Shown: piece by piece, positions 18,584-27,184 of the stretch
Layout: each line of letters begins with the position of its first letter
How positions within the stretch are numbered: the first letter of the stretch is position 1
Source of the DNA: Dethiobacter alkaliphilus AHT 1
GTDB taxonomy: Bacteria > Bacillota > Dethiobacteria > Dethiobacterales > Dethiobacteraceae
Assembly: GCF_000174415.1 (NCBI RefSeq)
Contig: NZ_ACJM01000002.1
Coordinates: 1 to 64,000 of the forward strand
Length of the DNA: 64,000 bases
Direction: 5' to 3'
Program-made: the position numbers and the translations under genes
The notes under the pieces: model-generated
What the model saw: only the letters and a program-made list of their open reading frames with translations
Databases searched by the model: none
Told to the model about the DNA's origin: nothing

Positions 18584-20050
18584 TTGAATATTCAGGATCG
18601 CCGGCAACTGGTGGCCTTGGTTTTGCTGGCCGTCGTAGGCATGCTGGCTTTTGTCAGTTTATTTAGCAGTTATACCACAGTGATCGATGCTTTTCAGTTG
18701 GAAATGGACCTGATGATTTTTGATCATGGTTTTACCGAGTTGTCCATGCCGCCGCTTGGCCTGGTTCGGGCACAGACCCATATGCCTCCTTTAATGTTTA
18801 GGGTAACACTGACCAATATTAATCTGGATAAACTGCAGGCGGTTCTGGAGAAAGCGGAGGACCAGGAATACCTGGACGGACTAAAGGACACCACACAGAG
18901 ACAGATTAACATTTTTCTGGTACGTTTATTGGCTTTAGCTTTTGTGGGAGGTTTGGCCGGTCCTTTTATCTTTGGCGAGCGGGATCGAAAGCGGCTCTTG
19001 ATCGCCGGCATGATAGGAATGGTGGTGCTGGGCATCCTGCTTGTGTCAGCTTATGCCACCTTTGAGCCCATGGCATTTATGTATCCGGAGTTTGAAGGAA
19101 TTCTGGAAGCTGCGCCCTGGATGTTTGGCTTGCTGGAAGAAACATTGTTTCGGGTACGGTCGCTGGGCGAGCAACTACAGTTAATTGCAGCTAACATGAG
19201 TATCCTTTTTGAGCAGATAGAACGGCTGGAACCGTTGGGTACTGTGGAGGGCGAGCTAAAGGTGGCTCACGTATCGGATCTGCACAACAACCCGGCGGGG
19301 ATGGATTTTATTAAGCAGGTAGTGAGAACCTTTGACATACATCTGGTTATAGATACCGGCGATATTACCGATTTTGGCACCCAGATTGAGGCGGGTCTGG
19401 CCGCTCCCATTGAGTTGTTTGATATACCATATATCTTTATACCCGGAAACCATGATTCGCCCGATGTTGTTAACCGGGTACAGGCTATTGACAATGTGAC
19501 GGTGCTGGAAGAAGGGCAGATTGAAGTTCTGGGCCTGCGGGTGGCAGGGATTACAGATCCTTCTGCCGGAGATTCGGGCATGGTGGTGCCCGCCGACTAT
19601 GTTCTGGATGAGTTTGCCGACAGGTTGCAGGCAGTTATTGATGAGGCCGACGAAGCACCTCATGTGGTTACCGCTCATCACCCGCGCATTGCCCGCAGAT
19701 TTTTGGGCCAGGTTCCGGTGATTTTAACCGGACACTTGCATCAGGTAGATATCACCGAACGGGACGAATCGGTGCTAATTAATGCCGGTACTACCGGGGC
19801 GTCGGGAATCCGTGGGTTACAGGCCAGGCAGGAGACGCCGTTTTCTCTTGTCCTTCTCCATTACGGACGACAGGCCGAAGGGGAGCTGTACTTAAAAGCT
19901 GCCGATGTGATTCGGGTATTTCAGCTGCAAAGCGGCTTCTCCATGGAACGCCATCTGTTTGGCTCAGTAGCCATTGATGACGGCGAGCTGGAGTTTGAAA
20001 TACAGGAAGAAGATACAGAACAGGAGACAGAAGATATAGAAGAACCATAA
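18584..20050 (+). CDS. Membrane-anchored metallophosphoesterase
   Basis: A 488-residue protein starting at TTG 18584, five bases after cinA. There is an N-terminal hydrophobic helix (residues 8-28), a second membrane region near residues 105-155 (LLALAFVGGLAGPFIF and MVVLGILLVSAY), then a calcineurin-like phosphoesterase domain. Its metal motifs are VAHVSDLHNN, DTGDITDFG, IPGNHD, VTAHHP and LTGHLHQ. The C-terminal tail is acidic. The substrate is unknown. A signal-anchor topology with the catalytic domain outside or on the membrane is likely. Confidence 0.82.
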   Translation: MNIQDRRQLVALVLLAVVGMLAFVSLFSSYTTVIDAFQLEMDLMIFDHGFTELSMPPLGLVRAQTHMPPLMFRVTLTNINLDKLQAVLEKAEDQEYLDGLKDTTQRQINIFLVRLLALAFVGGLAGPFIFGERDRKRLLIAGMIGMVVLGILLVSAYATFEPMAFMYPEFEGILEAAPWMFGLLEETLFRVRSLGEQLQLIAANMSILFEQIERLEPLGTVEGELKVAHVSDLHNNPAGMDFIKQVVRTFDIHLVIDTGDITDFGTQIEAGLAAPIELFDIPYIFIPGNHDSPDVVNRVQAIDNVTVLEEGQIEVLGLRVAGITDPSAGDSGMVVPADYVLDEFADRLQAVIDEADEAPHVVTAHHPRIARRFLGQVPVILTGHLHQVDITERDESVLINAGTTGASGIRGLQARQETPFSLVLLHYGRQAEGELYLKAADVIRVFQLQSGFSMERHLFGSVAIDDGELEFEIQEEDTEQETEDIEEP

Positions 20051-20072
20051 TCCTGCTGCGGCAGGATTTTTT
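20049..20072 (+). terminator. Rho-independent terminator after the metallophosphoesterase gene
   Basis: ATCCTGC at 20050-20056 pairs with GCAGGAT at 20061-20067, followed by a T run. Confidence 0.88.
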
Positions 20073-20109
20073 GCTTAGGTGATTAATTAGTAGATACGGA
20101 GGTTTTGCC

Positions 20110-20742
20110 ATGGCCAGAATTTTTTTTGCGATAAATTTATCCGCCCACATAAGGGAGGAGCTGACAAAGCTTCGTTTGCGTATCCCTGCCGATAAAAAAG
20201 CCATGAAGTGGGTTGCTGCGGAAAACCTGCATCTTACACTGCAATTTATCGGTGAAGTGGGTACAGAAGAAATGGCGTCTATGCTGGAAAAAGCGCAGGC
20301 CGCGGCTAAGCGGTGCCGTCCCTTTGAGTTAGAGGTTCGCGGCTTGGGCGCATTTCCCAACCCTGCCCGCCCCCGGGTAATCTGGGCCGGTGTTACAACG
20401 GGACGTGAGCAATTAATTAACTTGGCTGAGCAGTTATCTGTTGTCCTAGACAGCAAACCGGATAAACCCTTTGCTCCACATCTGACGTTGGGGAGGGTGC
20501 GGGAAAACCATAAAGTTAATCTGTCTCAGTTCTTACAGGAAGAAGCCCAGACACGGGTAGGCAATATGGCGGTGGACCGTTTCTCTTGTGTCCAGAGCAC
20601 ATTGACACCCCGGGGGCCTGACTACCGGGTTGTGGAAGAATTTATTCTGGATTTAAATTTTTTTTTTCAGAGGCAGGATTTTCCGTTCCCGAAGCGAAAT
20701 TATTCACAGGGAACAAATGTTTGGTTAGGAGGTTTCAATAAC
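20110..20742 (+). CDS. thpR: RNA 2',3'-cyclic phosphodiesterase, in frame with recA and lacking its own stop
   Basis: A 2H-phosphoesterase with its two HxTx motifs, HLTLQF near residue 41 and HLTLGRV near residue 126. The domain is complete by VVEEFILD at about residue 183, where relatives normally stop. Here the frame instead continues through a run of ten T residues (20657 onward) and about 27 unrelated codons straight into recA, so the open frame is 552 codons to 21768. One T fewer would give a stop at TAG 20726, and one T more at TAA 20739, both just before recA. The end given here is therefore nominal. The start is supported by ACGGAGG. Confidence 0.85.
20710..20723 (+). promoter_or_regulatory. 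Predicted LexA box upstream of recA
   Basis: GGAACAAATGTTTG differs only in the first base from the Firmicute LexA consensus CGAACRNRYGTTYG. It lies just before the AGGAGG of recA and inside the extended thpR frame. Confidence 0.75.
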
Positions 20743-21768
20743 ATGATGGAAAAACAGAAGGCCCTGGAAATGGCCTTAATGCAGATTGAAAAACAATTTG
20801 GTAAGGGTTCGATTATGAAGCTGGGTGATTCGGGCGGACGGATGAACCTGTCGGTGATTCCCACCGGCTCGCTGGCGTTGGATGTTGCCCTGGGAGTAGG
20901 TGGATTTCCCCGTGGTCGGGTGATTGAGATTTACGGGCCCGAATCTTCCGGTAAAACAACGGTGGCGCTGCACGCCATTGCCGAAGCACAGAAGTCCGGT
21001 GGTTTTGCGGCGTTTATTGATGCCGAACATGCACTGGATCCTGTCTATGCCCAGAGATTGGGTGTAAACATTGATGAACTCCTGGTATCCCAGCCGGACA
21101 CCGGTGAACAGGCTCTGGAAATTGCCGAATCTTTGGTGCGCAGCGGAGCCATTGATGTGGTGGTTGTGGACTCGGTGGCAGCTCTGGTCCCTAAAGCGGA
21201 AATTGAAGGGGAGATGGGAGATTCGCATGTGGGGCTGCAGGCACGGCTTATGTCGCAGGCTCTGCGCAAGCTTTCCGGCGCCATTTCCAAGTCTCATACC
21301 ACCGCCATCTTTATTAACCAGATCCGGGAAAAAGTAGGCGTAATGTTTGGCAATCCGGAAGTTACACCCGGCGGCCGCGCACTGAAGTTTTATGCGTCTG
21401 TGCGCATTGATGTGCGCCGCACCGAAACATTAAAACAGGGTAACGAGGCGGTGGGTAACCGTACCCGTGCCAAGGTGCTGAAAAACAAAGTGGCGCCACC
21501 CTTTAAACAGGCTGAGTTTGACATTGTCTACGGTGAGGGGATTTCCCGGGAAGGAACCCTGTTGGATTTGGGCTGTGACATGGACCTGGTGCAGAAAAGC
21601 GGTGCCTGGTTCTCCTTTGGCGACGACCGCCTGGGCCAGGGCCGGGAAAACGCCCGCCAGTTTTTAAAAGAGAACCCGGATATCGCCCTGACCATTGAAA
21701 GAAAAATCCGGGAAGCTTATGGCCTGCCCACTGTGGCTGTAGAAGCGGAGCAAACTGACAAAGCATGA
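20743..21768 (+). CDS. recA: Recombinase RecA
   Basis: A 341-residue strand-exchange ATPase. It starts at ATG 20743 with AGGAGG at 20727-20732. The N-terminus [24 protein letters not shown], Walker [10 protein letters not shown], Walker [18 protein letters not shown] and the loop-2 region [24 protein letters not shown] are all normal. The same frame is open upstream through thpR, so a fused ThpR-RecA product is formally possible, but the strong internal ribosome site and the LexA box argue for an independent start. It overlaps recX by four bases. Confidence 0.97.
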   Translation: MMEKQKALEMALMQIEKQFGKGSIMKLGDSGGRMNLSVIPTGSLALDVALGVGGFPRGRVIEIYGPESSGKTTVALHAIAEAQKSGGFAAFIDAEHALDPVYAQRLGVNIDELLVSQPDTGEQALEIAESLVRSGAIDVVVVDSVAALVPKAEIEGEMGDSHVGLQARLMSQALRKLSGAISKSHTTAIFINQIREKVGVMFGNPEVTPGGRALKFYASVRIDVRRTETLKQGNEAVGNRTRAKVLKNKVAPPFKQAEFDIVYGEGISREGTLLDLGCDMDLVQKSGAWFSFGDDRLGQGRENARQFLKENPDIALTIERKIREAYGLPTVAVEAEQTDKA

Positions 21769-22229
21769 GTCAGGAAATAACGCTTAAGCGGGCACGGGGT
21801 ATTGCTTTTAAAATGCTGGGATTTCGGGCCCGCACCTGTCACCAGGTGCGGGCTGCCCTGTTAAAAAAAGGAGCACCGGAAGCTTTGGCAGCAGAGGTGA
21901 TTGATGAACTGCTGGAAGCAGGGTACTTAAATGACAGGGAATTTGCACAAAACTATTTGTCGGTGCGACTGGAGCAGAAAGCGCACGGGCGGCGCTACTA
22001 TCTTGCCAAGCTTTGCCAGGCAGGTGTGGACACCCAGTTGGCAAAAGAGGTGCTAGAGGAAGTTTATACTAAACATCAGGAAGAGGAACAGGCCATACGC
22101 TTTGTGGAGCGCCTCCGCCAGCGGGGGGAAACCTGCCCGCAAAAAATCCTCAGAAAGCTGGCAAACCGTGGCTTTTCCGCCTCTGTGTCCCGTTCTGCCC
22201 TGAATGAGGAAAATTATCCGCCGGAATGA
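21765..22229 (+). CDS. recX: Regulatory protein RecX
   Basis: A 154-residue RecA modulator built of repeated three-helix units. RecX features are [65 protein letters not shown] and FVERLRQRG. The ATG overlaps the recA stop as ATGA, so the pair is translationally coupled and probably shares SOS control. Confidence 0.93.
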   Translation: MSQEITLKRARGIAFKMLGFRARTCHQVRAALLKKGAPEALAAEVIDELLEAGYLNDREFAQNYLSVRLEQKAHGRRYYLAKLCQAGVDTQLAKEVLEEVYTKHQEEEQAIRFVERLRQRGETCPQKILRKLANRGFSASVSRSALNEENYPPE

Positions 22230-22249
22230 CCGCTTTAGCCACGCTTGTC

Positions 22250-22278
22250 TTGACATAAACTTTTAAAAAAGATACAAT
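22250..22278 (+). promoter_or_regulatory. Predicted sigma-A promoter of rny
   Basis: TTGACA at 22250-22255 and TACAAT at 22273-22278 with a 17-base spacer. It would produce a leader of about 210 bases before rny. Confidence 0.8.
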
Positions 22279-22406
22279 TTAAGGCAGAAACAGATAAAGT
22301 GTGGGACTGATAAAGAGTAAGCGGCCTCTGGCCTGTTCATATATATCTTTTACTGGTTAAAAAAGCAATAAGTTCGCCCAGTTAAGATTCGTATGTGCCT
22401 CTTTAT

Positions 22407-22439
22407 AGCTGTGTGCCCACACAGCTTTCTTTGTTTTCT
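22407..22439 (+). terminator. Hairpin with T-rich tail in the rny leader
   Basis: AGCTGTGT at 22407-22414 pairs with ACACAGCT at 22419-22426, followed by TTCTTTGTTTTC. It resembles a terminator or attenuator between the rny promoter and start codon. Otherwise the 22230-22496 gap shows no gene. Confidence 0.6.
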
Positions 22440-22496
22440 AAGGGAAATTCTAATTTATGTTTCAACTAACGCTATGTAATAGGGAGGTGAATATGC

Positions 22497-24038
22497 TTGG
22501 ATACTATTTTTGTGATTCTTATTGCTGTAGTTGCTGCCGTTGTCGGTGCCGGTATTGGTTATATGGTCCGGAAGCAAGCTGCCGAAAGTAAAATCGGCTC
22601 TGCTGAAGAAGCCGCCAAAAACATTCTCGAGGAAGCGGAGAAACAGGCGCAGGCAGCCAAACGGGAAAAAATTATCGAGGCAAAAGAAGAAGTCCATAAG
22701 CTGCGCAAGGATTTGGAACAGGAGAGCCGTGAGCGTCGTGCTGAATTTCAGCGCAACGAAAGGCGACTGGTACAAAAAGAAGAAGCGCTGGACAAGAAAA
22801 CAGCGTTTATGGAGCGCAAGGAAGACGAACTGAAAAGCAAAGAGCAAGGCATTGCTGCAATCCGTGAAAAAGCGGAAGAAGCACTGGAGCAACAGCTGGC
22901 CGAGCTGGAACGTTTGTCCGGAATGACTTCCGATGAAGCCAAGGAAATCCTGCTTTCCCGTGTTCGGGAAGAAGTTAAGCATGAAATGGCCATGATGATT
23001 AAGGAAATCGAAGGTCAGGCAAAAGAGGATGCGGAGAAAAAGGCACGTCATATTATTACGTACGCCATTCAGAAGTTTGCCGCCGACCACGTTTCGGAAT
23101 CTACCGTCTCTGTAGTTTCTTTACCCAATGATGAAATGAAAGGGCGGATTATCGGCCGGGAGGGCCGCAATATCCGAACCTTGGAAACGCTGACGGGTAT
23201 TGACCTGATTATTGATGATACCCCTGAAGCGGTTATTCTTTCCGGTTTTGACCCCATTCGCCGTGAAGTTGCCAGGATTGCCCTGGAAAAACTGGTCTCA
23301 GACGGCCGGATTCATCCGGCGCGCATTGAGGAGATGGTGGAAAAAGCCCGTCAGGAAGTGGATGTCCGCATTCGCGAAGAAGGCGAACAGGCCACCTTTG
23401 ACGCGGGAGTACATGGCTTGCATCCCGAACTGGTAAAACTGTTGGGACGTTTGCGCTACCGTACAAGTTATGGTCAGAATGTACTCAAACACTCCATTGA
23501 AGTATCCCATCTGGCCGGCGCTATGGCTGCCGAACTGGGACTGGATGTTAAGTTTGCCAAACGGGCAGGATTGCTGCATGATATTGGCAAAGCAGTGGAC
23601 CACGAAGTTGAAGGACCTCACGTTACCATTGGTGGCGATTTGGCCAGAAAGTACAAAGAATCGCGTGAAATTGTCAACGCCATTGCCGCACACCATGGCG
23701 ATGAAGACTTCCTCACGCTGGAAGCTGTCTTGATTCAGGCCGCGGATGCGGTTTCTGCCGCCAGACCCGGTGCACGTCGGGAAACACTGGAAGCTTATAT
23801 CAAGAGGCTGGAAAAGCTTGAGGAGATTGCCGATTCCTTTGAAGGTGTGGATAAGGCATATGCTATTCAGGCCGGCCGTGAGATTCGAATCATGGTAAAA
23901 CCTGAAAAAGTTGATGACCTGGCCAGTGTGAACATGGCCCGCGAAATTGTGCAGAAGGTTGAAGACGAGCTGGAGTATCCCGGGCAGATTAAAATTACGG
24001 TGATTCGGGAAACCCGGGCCGTGGATTATGCAAAATAG
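22497..24038 (+). CDS. rny: Ribonuclease Y
   Basis: A membrane-anchored endoribonuclease that initiates mRNA decay. It has an N-terminal transmembrane helix (residues 3-23), a long coiled coil (about 25-195), a KH domain ([22 protein letters not shown]) and an HD domain with [12 protein letters not shown] and AAHHGDED metal ligands. The length of 513 residues is typical. TTG 22497 is the only start that fits: GGGAGGTGA lies at 22482-22490, while ATG 22493 is out of frame. Confidence 0.96.
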   Translation: MDTIFVILIAVVAAVVGAGIGYMVRKQAAESKIGSAEEAAKNILEEAEKQAQAAKREKIIEAKEEVHKLRKDLEQESRERRAEFQRNERRLVQKEEALDKKTAFMERKEDELKSKEQGIAAIREKAEEALEQQLAELERLSGMTSDEAKEILLSRVREEVKHEMAMMIKEIEGQAKEDAEKKARHIITYAIQKFAADHVSESTVSVVSLPNDEMKGRIIGREGRNIRTLETLTGIDLIIDDTPEAVILSGFDPIRREVARIALEKLVSDGRIHPARIEEMVEKARQEVDVRIREEGEQATFDAGVHGLHPELVKLLGRLRYRTSYGQNVLKHSIEVSHLAGAMAAELGLDVKFAKRAGLLHDIGKAVDHEVEGPHVTIGGDLARKYKESREIVNAIAAHHGDEDFLTLEAVLIQAADAVSAARPGARRETLEAYIKRLEKLEEIADSFEGVDKAYAIQAGREIRIMVKPEKVDDLASVNMAREIVQKVEDELEYPGQIKITVIRETRAVDYAK

Positions 24039-24048
24039 AAAACAATCA

Positions 24049-24082
24049 GGGCGGAGCTTTGGCTTCCGCCCGTTGTTTTTTT
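24049..24082 (+). terminator. Rho-independent terminator after rny
   Basis: GGGCGGAGC at 24049-24057 pairs with GCTTCCGCCC at 24062-24071 with a small bulge, followed by a T run. Confidence 0.88.
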
Positions 24083-24235
24083 TATACTGCGGCAGCAAAT
24101 GCTGCTGCGGCCTATGCCTTTAATGTCTATCCAGAAATTGCAATGATGAAGTTGTGTAATTATGAAGGATTTTATTCTATCGATATTGAATTAATCTTAA
24201 CTTGTGATAATCTTTTGTCGGAGGAAGTGTAATCT

Positions 24236-24754
24236 GTGGTCAAAGCTAAACAACAAACAAAACAGGACGCCTATACTACAAATCTGCTTATTTCTTTGCT
24301 GATGCGTTTTCCGGAAATTATGTCCATTAATTTCAATATGCCGGACGACCACGCAAAGTTTACGTTTATTTTGGTCGGCAGTGTAAAAAAAGATGATTTT
24401 GCCGGGTTCACCGCGCTGCTGGATGAATCCCTTAGTGCTTTTCAGGAGTTGACGGGGGAAAGCTTTGTTTTGGAACCTAAACTGCAGCGTACCGGAAAAC
24501 TGTCTTTGCTGGAAGTAAGCTGCTGTACCACCTCACTTTCGCTGGAAGCTATTCAGCTCTTATGCGGTGTGGTTTCCGGCACCTTTGCCCAGTCTCTTTT
24601 ACAGGACGGCAATACGCTGGAAACTATTCATGATGAAGAGATGGTTCGCCAGGAAGAAATTATTGATTATTTGCTGACTCACAGCACTGGGGCTAAAAAG
24701 GACAACCTGTTGGCTTTTCGTGAGTCAGGTAAAGTATTCGTATACGATAAATAA
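24236..24754 (+). CDS. Unknown conserved-looking protein between rny and ymdB
   Basis: Not recognised; 172 residues, soluble and without a signal peptide. GTG 24236 follows GGAGGAAGTG. The first half (LLISLLMRFPEIMSINFNMPDDHAKFTFILVG) predicts an alpha-beta fold. The middle includes LSLLEVSCCTTSLSLEAIQLLCGVVSGTFAQ, and the acidic C-terminus ends FRESGKVFVYDK. The neighbours (RNase Y, YmdB) are both linked to RNA turnover and biofilm or sporulation control, which hints at regulation but nothing firmer. It has its own terminator. Confidence 0.75.
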   Translation: MVKAKQQTKQDAYTTNLLISLLMRFPEIMSINFNMPDDHAKFTFILVGSVKKDDFAGFTALLDESLSAFQELTGESFVLEPKLQRTGKLSLLEVSCCTTSLSLEAIQLLCGVVSGTFAQSLLQDGNTLETIHDEEMVRQEEIIDYLLTHSTGAKKDNLLAFRESGKVFVYDK

Positions 24755-24770
24755 TCAGGAGTATAATTAG

Positions 24771-24793
24771 AAGGCTGTGAATGCAGCCTTTTT
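24771..24793 (+). terminator. Rho-independent terminator after the 24236 gene
   Basis: AAGGCTG at 24771-24777 pairs with CAGCCTT at 24784-24790, followed by T residues. Confidence 0.8.
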
Positions 24794-24859
24794 CCGTATA
24801 TTTCACAGAAAAATATGGAAAACTGCTAGTTGCGAGAATTTTAAGTGAGGTGTGATTCT

Positions 24860-25645
24860 ATGCGTATTCTTATGATCGGTGATGTGGTGGGCCGGCCCGG
24901 GCGTCATTGTGTTCGGGATCTGCTGCCCAGGGTTAAGGAAAACTATTGCGTTGACTTCACGGTGGCCAACGGTGAAAACCTGGCTTCCGGAACCGGCTTT
25001 AATGAAAAGACAGCCAATGAGCTGTTTGGTTACGGTGTTGATGCTCTGACCATGGGCAACCATGTTTGGGATAAGAAAGAAGGAGTTGCCTACATAAACC
25101 GGGACAGCCGCATTGTGCGGCCTGTAAATTATCCGCCTGGTACGCCGGGACAGGGTTATGCTGTTTTTGCGTGCAAAGGAGTAAAGATAGGGATTGTAAA
25201 CGCCAACGGCCGTGTTTTTATGCCTGCCCTGGATTGTCCGTTTCGCCGGGTGGAAGAAGCGGTAAAAGAGCTGCAGGCTGAAACAAACTGCCTTCTGGTA
25301 GACTTTCATGCAGAAGCCACGTCGGAGAAAATTGCCATGGGCCGTTTTCTGGACGGAAGTGTATCTGCTGTGGTGGGGACCCATACCCATGTTCAGACTG
25401 CGGATGAACGTCTTCTAAGCAATGGAACCGCATACATCTCTGATGTGGGAATGACCGGGCCGTATGAGTCGGTTCTGGGAATTGACCCGGAAATTGTGAT
25501 AAAAAAGTTCAGGACCCAGCTGCCCGCCCGGTTTGAAGTATTAGACAAAGGCGCAGCACAGTTTAATGCTGTAGTTATTGAGATTGACCCGCAAACCGGC
25601 TATGCGGTGAGCATCGAGCGGATTTTTGATATTCACCAGCTATAA
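24860..25645 (+). CDS. ymdB: YmdB-family metallophosphoesterase
   Basis: A 261-residue protein of the TIGR00282 family. Metal-binding motifs are ILMIGDVVGRPGR, VANGENLASGTG, TMGNHVWDKKE, VDFHAEATSEK and VVGTHTHVQTADER. In Bacillus subtilis YmdB is a phosphodiesterase that hydrolyses cyclic nucleotides and affects the choice between motility and biofilm. I chose ATG 24860 (after GTGAGGTG) over GTG 24845. The rny-ymdB-spoVS order is conserved, here with one unknown gene inserted. Confidence 0.94.
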   Translation: MRILMIGDVVGRPGRHCVRDLLPRVKENYCVDFTVANGENLASGTGFNEKTANELFGYGVDALTMGNHVWDKKEGVAYINRDSRIVRPVNYPPGTPGQGYAVFACKGVKIGIVNANGRVFMPALDCPFRRVEEAVKELQAETNCLLVDFHAEATSEKIAMGRFLDGSVSAVVGTHTHVQTADERLLSNGTAYISDVGMTGPYESVLGIDPEIVIKKFRTQLPARFEVLDKGAAQFNAVVIEIDPQTGYAVSIERIFDIHQL

Positions 25646-25687
25646 AGTAAAAAAAGCTTTTAATTACAAAAAATTACTGATTTAGGC

Positions 25688-25713
25688 AGGACTTTTCTGA
25701 ATAGCGCTGAATT
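25688..25713 (+). promoter_or_regulatory. Predicted sigma-H promoter of spoVS
   Basis: AGGACTT at 25688-25694 and GAATT at 25709-25713, 14 bases apart, match the sigma-H pattern. spoVS is a sigma-H gene in Bacillus subtilis. Confidence 0.65.
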
Positions 25714-25763
25714 AATATAATAGTTAAAGTTATCAGAAAAATCAAAAAATCAGGAGGTCCAGC

Positions 25764-26024
25764 ATGGAAGTATTAAAAGTTTCAGCAAAATCCAATCCGA
25801 ATTCTGTTGCAGGGGCGTTGGCTGGAGTTTTAAGAGAGAGAGGCAGTGCGGAAATCCAGGCTATTGGGGCGGGAGCATTAAATCAGGCTGTAAAAGCTGT
25901 AGCCATAGCCAGAGGCTTTGTAGCTCCCAGCGGCATGGACCTAATCTGTATCCCGGCTTTCACCGATATTGAAATTGACGGAGAAGAACGGACCGCAATA
26001 AAACTTCTGATACAGCCCAGATAA
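25764..26024 (+). CDS. spoVS: Stage V sporulation protein S
   Basis: An 86-residue Alba-like small protein required for normal sporulation progression in Bacillus. The sequence MEVLKVSAKSNPNSVAGALA, followed by AIGAGALNQAVKAVAIARGF and IPAFTDIEIDGEERTAIKL, is near-identical to the family. It starts after AGGAGG and stands alone between a sigma-H-like promoter and a terminator. Confidence 0.97.
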   Translation: MEVLKVSAKSNPNSVAGALAGVLRERGSAEIQAIGAGALNQAVKAVAIARGFVAPSGMDLICIPAFTDIEIDGEERTAIKLLIQPR

Positions 26025-26032
26025 AGTTAAGA

Positions 26033-26062
26033 AAAACACTCATTTAAATGGGTGTTTTTTCC
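26033..26062 (+). terminator. Rho-independent terminator after spoVS
   Basis: AACACTCATTT at 26035-26045 pairs with AAATGGGTGTT at 26046-26056 with one mismatch, followed by a T run. Confidence 0.8.
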
Positions 26063-26179
26063 GTTATAATAGATAAGAAAGGCGCGGTTTTCAGGAACGG
26101 TTTCCGCCGTAGCCTTGCTGGTTGCCGGCGTTATAATTTCTCACCGGTACAAGAAAAGAAAACTTGGAGGTGTCCCAAT

Positions 26180-27184
26180 CTGACTGATGCCGCCGGATTG
26201 CACAAAAAATCTGTAGTGGTTGACGGCCATTGTGATACTGTGCATTTATTTTTAGGTACACAGGGCCCGTATTCTTTTGGTGAATTAAATGCAGTGGGCC
26301 AGGCCGATCTGCCGCGCCTGCGCAGTGGCGGGGTTAATTTGCAGTTTTTTGCCGTCTACATAGAGCCGGAATTTAAGCCCCATGGCGCCCTGCAGCGTAC
26401 TTTGTTTCTGGTGGAACATTTCTGGCGTGAGATGGGGAAGCATAGTAAAGATGTTGTGGTGGTAAAAAACAAAGCAGATCTGGGGGTTGTAAAAAACACC
26501 AGTAAAATAGGGGCACTGTTGGCTCTGGAAGGAGCAGAACCGCTGGAGAATGTGGAGATGCTTCATATCCTGTACCGACTGGGCCTGCGCAGTGTGGGCC
26601 TGACCTGGAATCAGCGTAATTTACTGGCCGATGGTGTGGGTGTTGGTGCTTCTGCGGGAGGGTTGACCCCCCTTGGTAAAGCCATGGTGACTGAGATGAA
26701 CAGCCTGGGCATTATGGTGGATGCAGCTCATTTGGCACCAAAGGGATTTTTTGACCTGCTGGAGACAGTATCTGCACCACCGATTGTTACCCATGCCAAC
26801 GCCGCGTCCCTTTGCGCACACAGGCGTAACTTAAGCGATGAACAATTGCGGGCCTTAAGTGAGCAGGGAGGAGTGGTGGGGCTGACATACTATCCTCCCT
26901 TTGTCAGCGAACAAAAAGATGCCACCCTGGAAGACCTGCTGGATCACTTTTGCTATATCGCCGAACGTTTCGGCACGTCTGTACTGGGGCTGGGCTCAGA
27001 CTTTGACGGCATACCCAGAGCAGTGCAGGGCTTGGAGGATGTGTCAAAGCTGCCCCGGCTAACGGAAGGGCTTATCAGGCGTGGCTTTTCTGCTGAGGAG
27101 ATTTCTGCAATTTTGGGTGGGAACTTTCTACGGGTTTTGCAGGCTTGCCTGCCACAGGAGGAGACAGATGAAGATAGTTGCTGA
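26180..27184 (+). CDS. Membrane dipeptidase family (M19) protein
   Basis: A zinc amidohydrolase related to renal dipeptidase and bacterial acidocin/pyrroloquinoline-linked dipeptidases. Motifs are VVDGHCDTVHLF near residue 15 (HxD), ALEGAEPL, GLRSVGLTWNQRN, MVDAAHLAPKGFFDLLE, PIVTHANA and GLGSDFDGIP. There is no signal peptide. The start is unusual: GGAGG at 26166-26170 is followed at 9 bases by CTG 26180 (protein MTDAAGLHKKS), and TTG 26198 is the next choice. The longer frame from ATG 26048 begins inside the spoVS terminator and is unlikely. Confidence 0.88.
   Translation: MTDAAGLHKKSVVVDGHCDTVHLFLGTQGPYSFGELNAVGQADLPRLRSGGVNLQFFAVYIEPEFKPHGALQRTLFLVEHFWREMGKHSKDVVVVKNKADLGVVKNTSKIGALLALEGAEPLENVEMLHILYRLGLRSVGLTWNQRNLLADGVGVGASAGGLTPLGKAMVTEMNSLGIMVDAAHLAPKGFFDLLETVSAPPIVTHANAASLCAHRRNLSDEQLRALSEQGGVVGLTYYPPFVSEQKDATLEDLLDHFCYIAERFGTSVLGLGSDFDGIPRAVQGLEDVSKLPRLTEGLIRRGFSAEEISAILGGNFLRVLQACLPQEETDEDSC

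Noticed and set aside
26048-26179. Longer dipeptidase frame from ATG 26048
   Set aside because: It begins inside the spoVS terminator, lacks a ribosome site and the extra residues have no homology.
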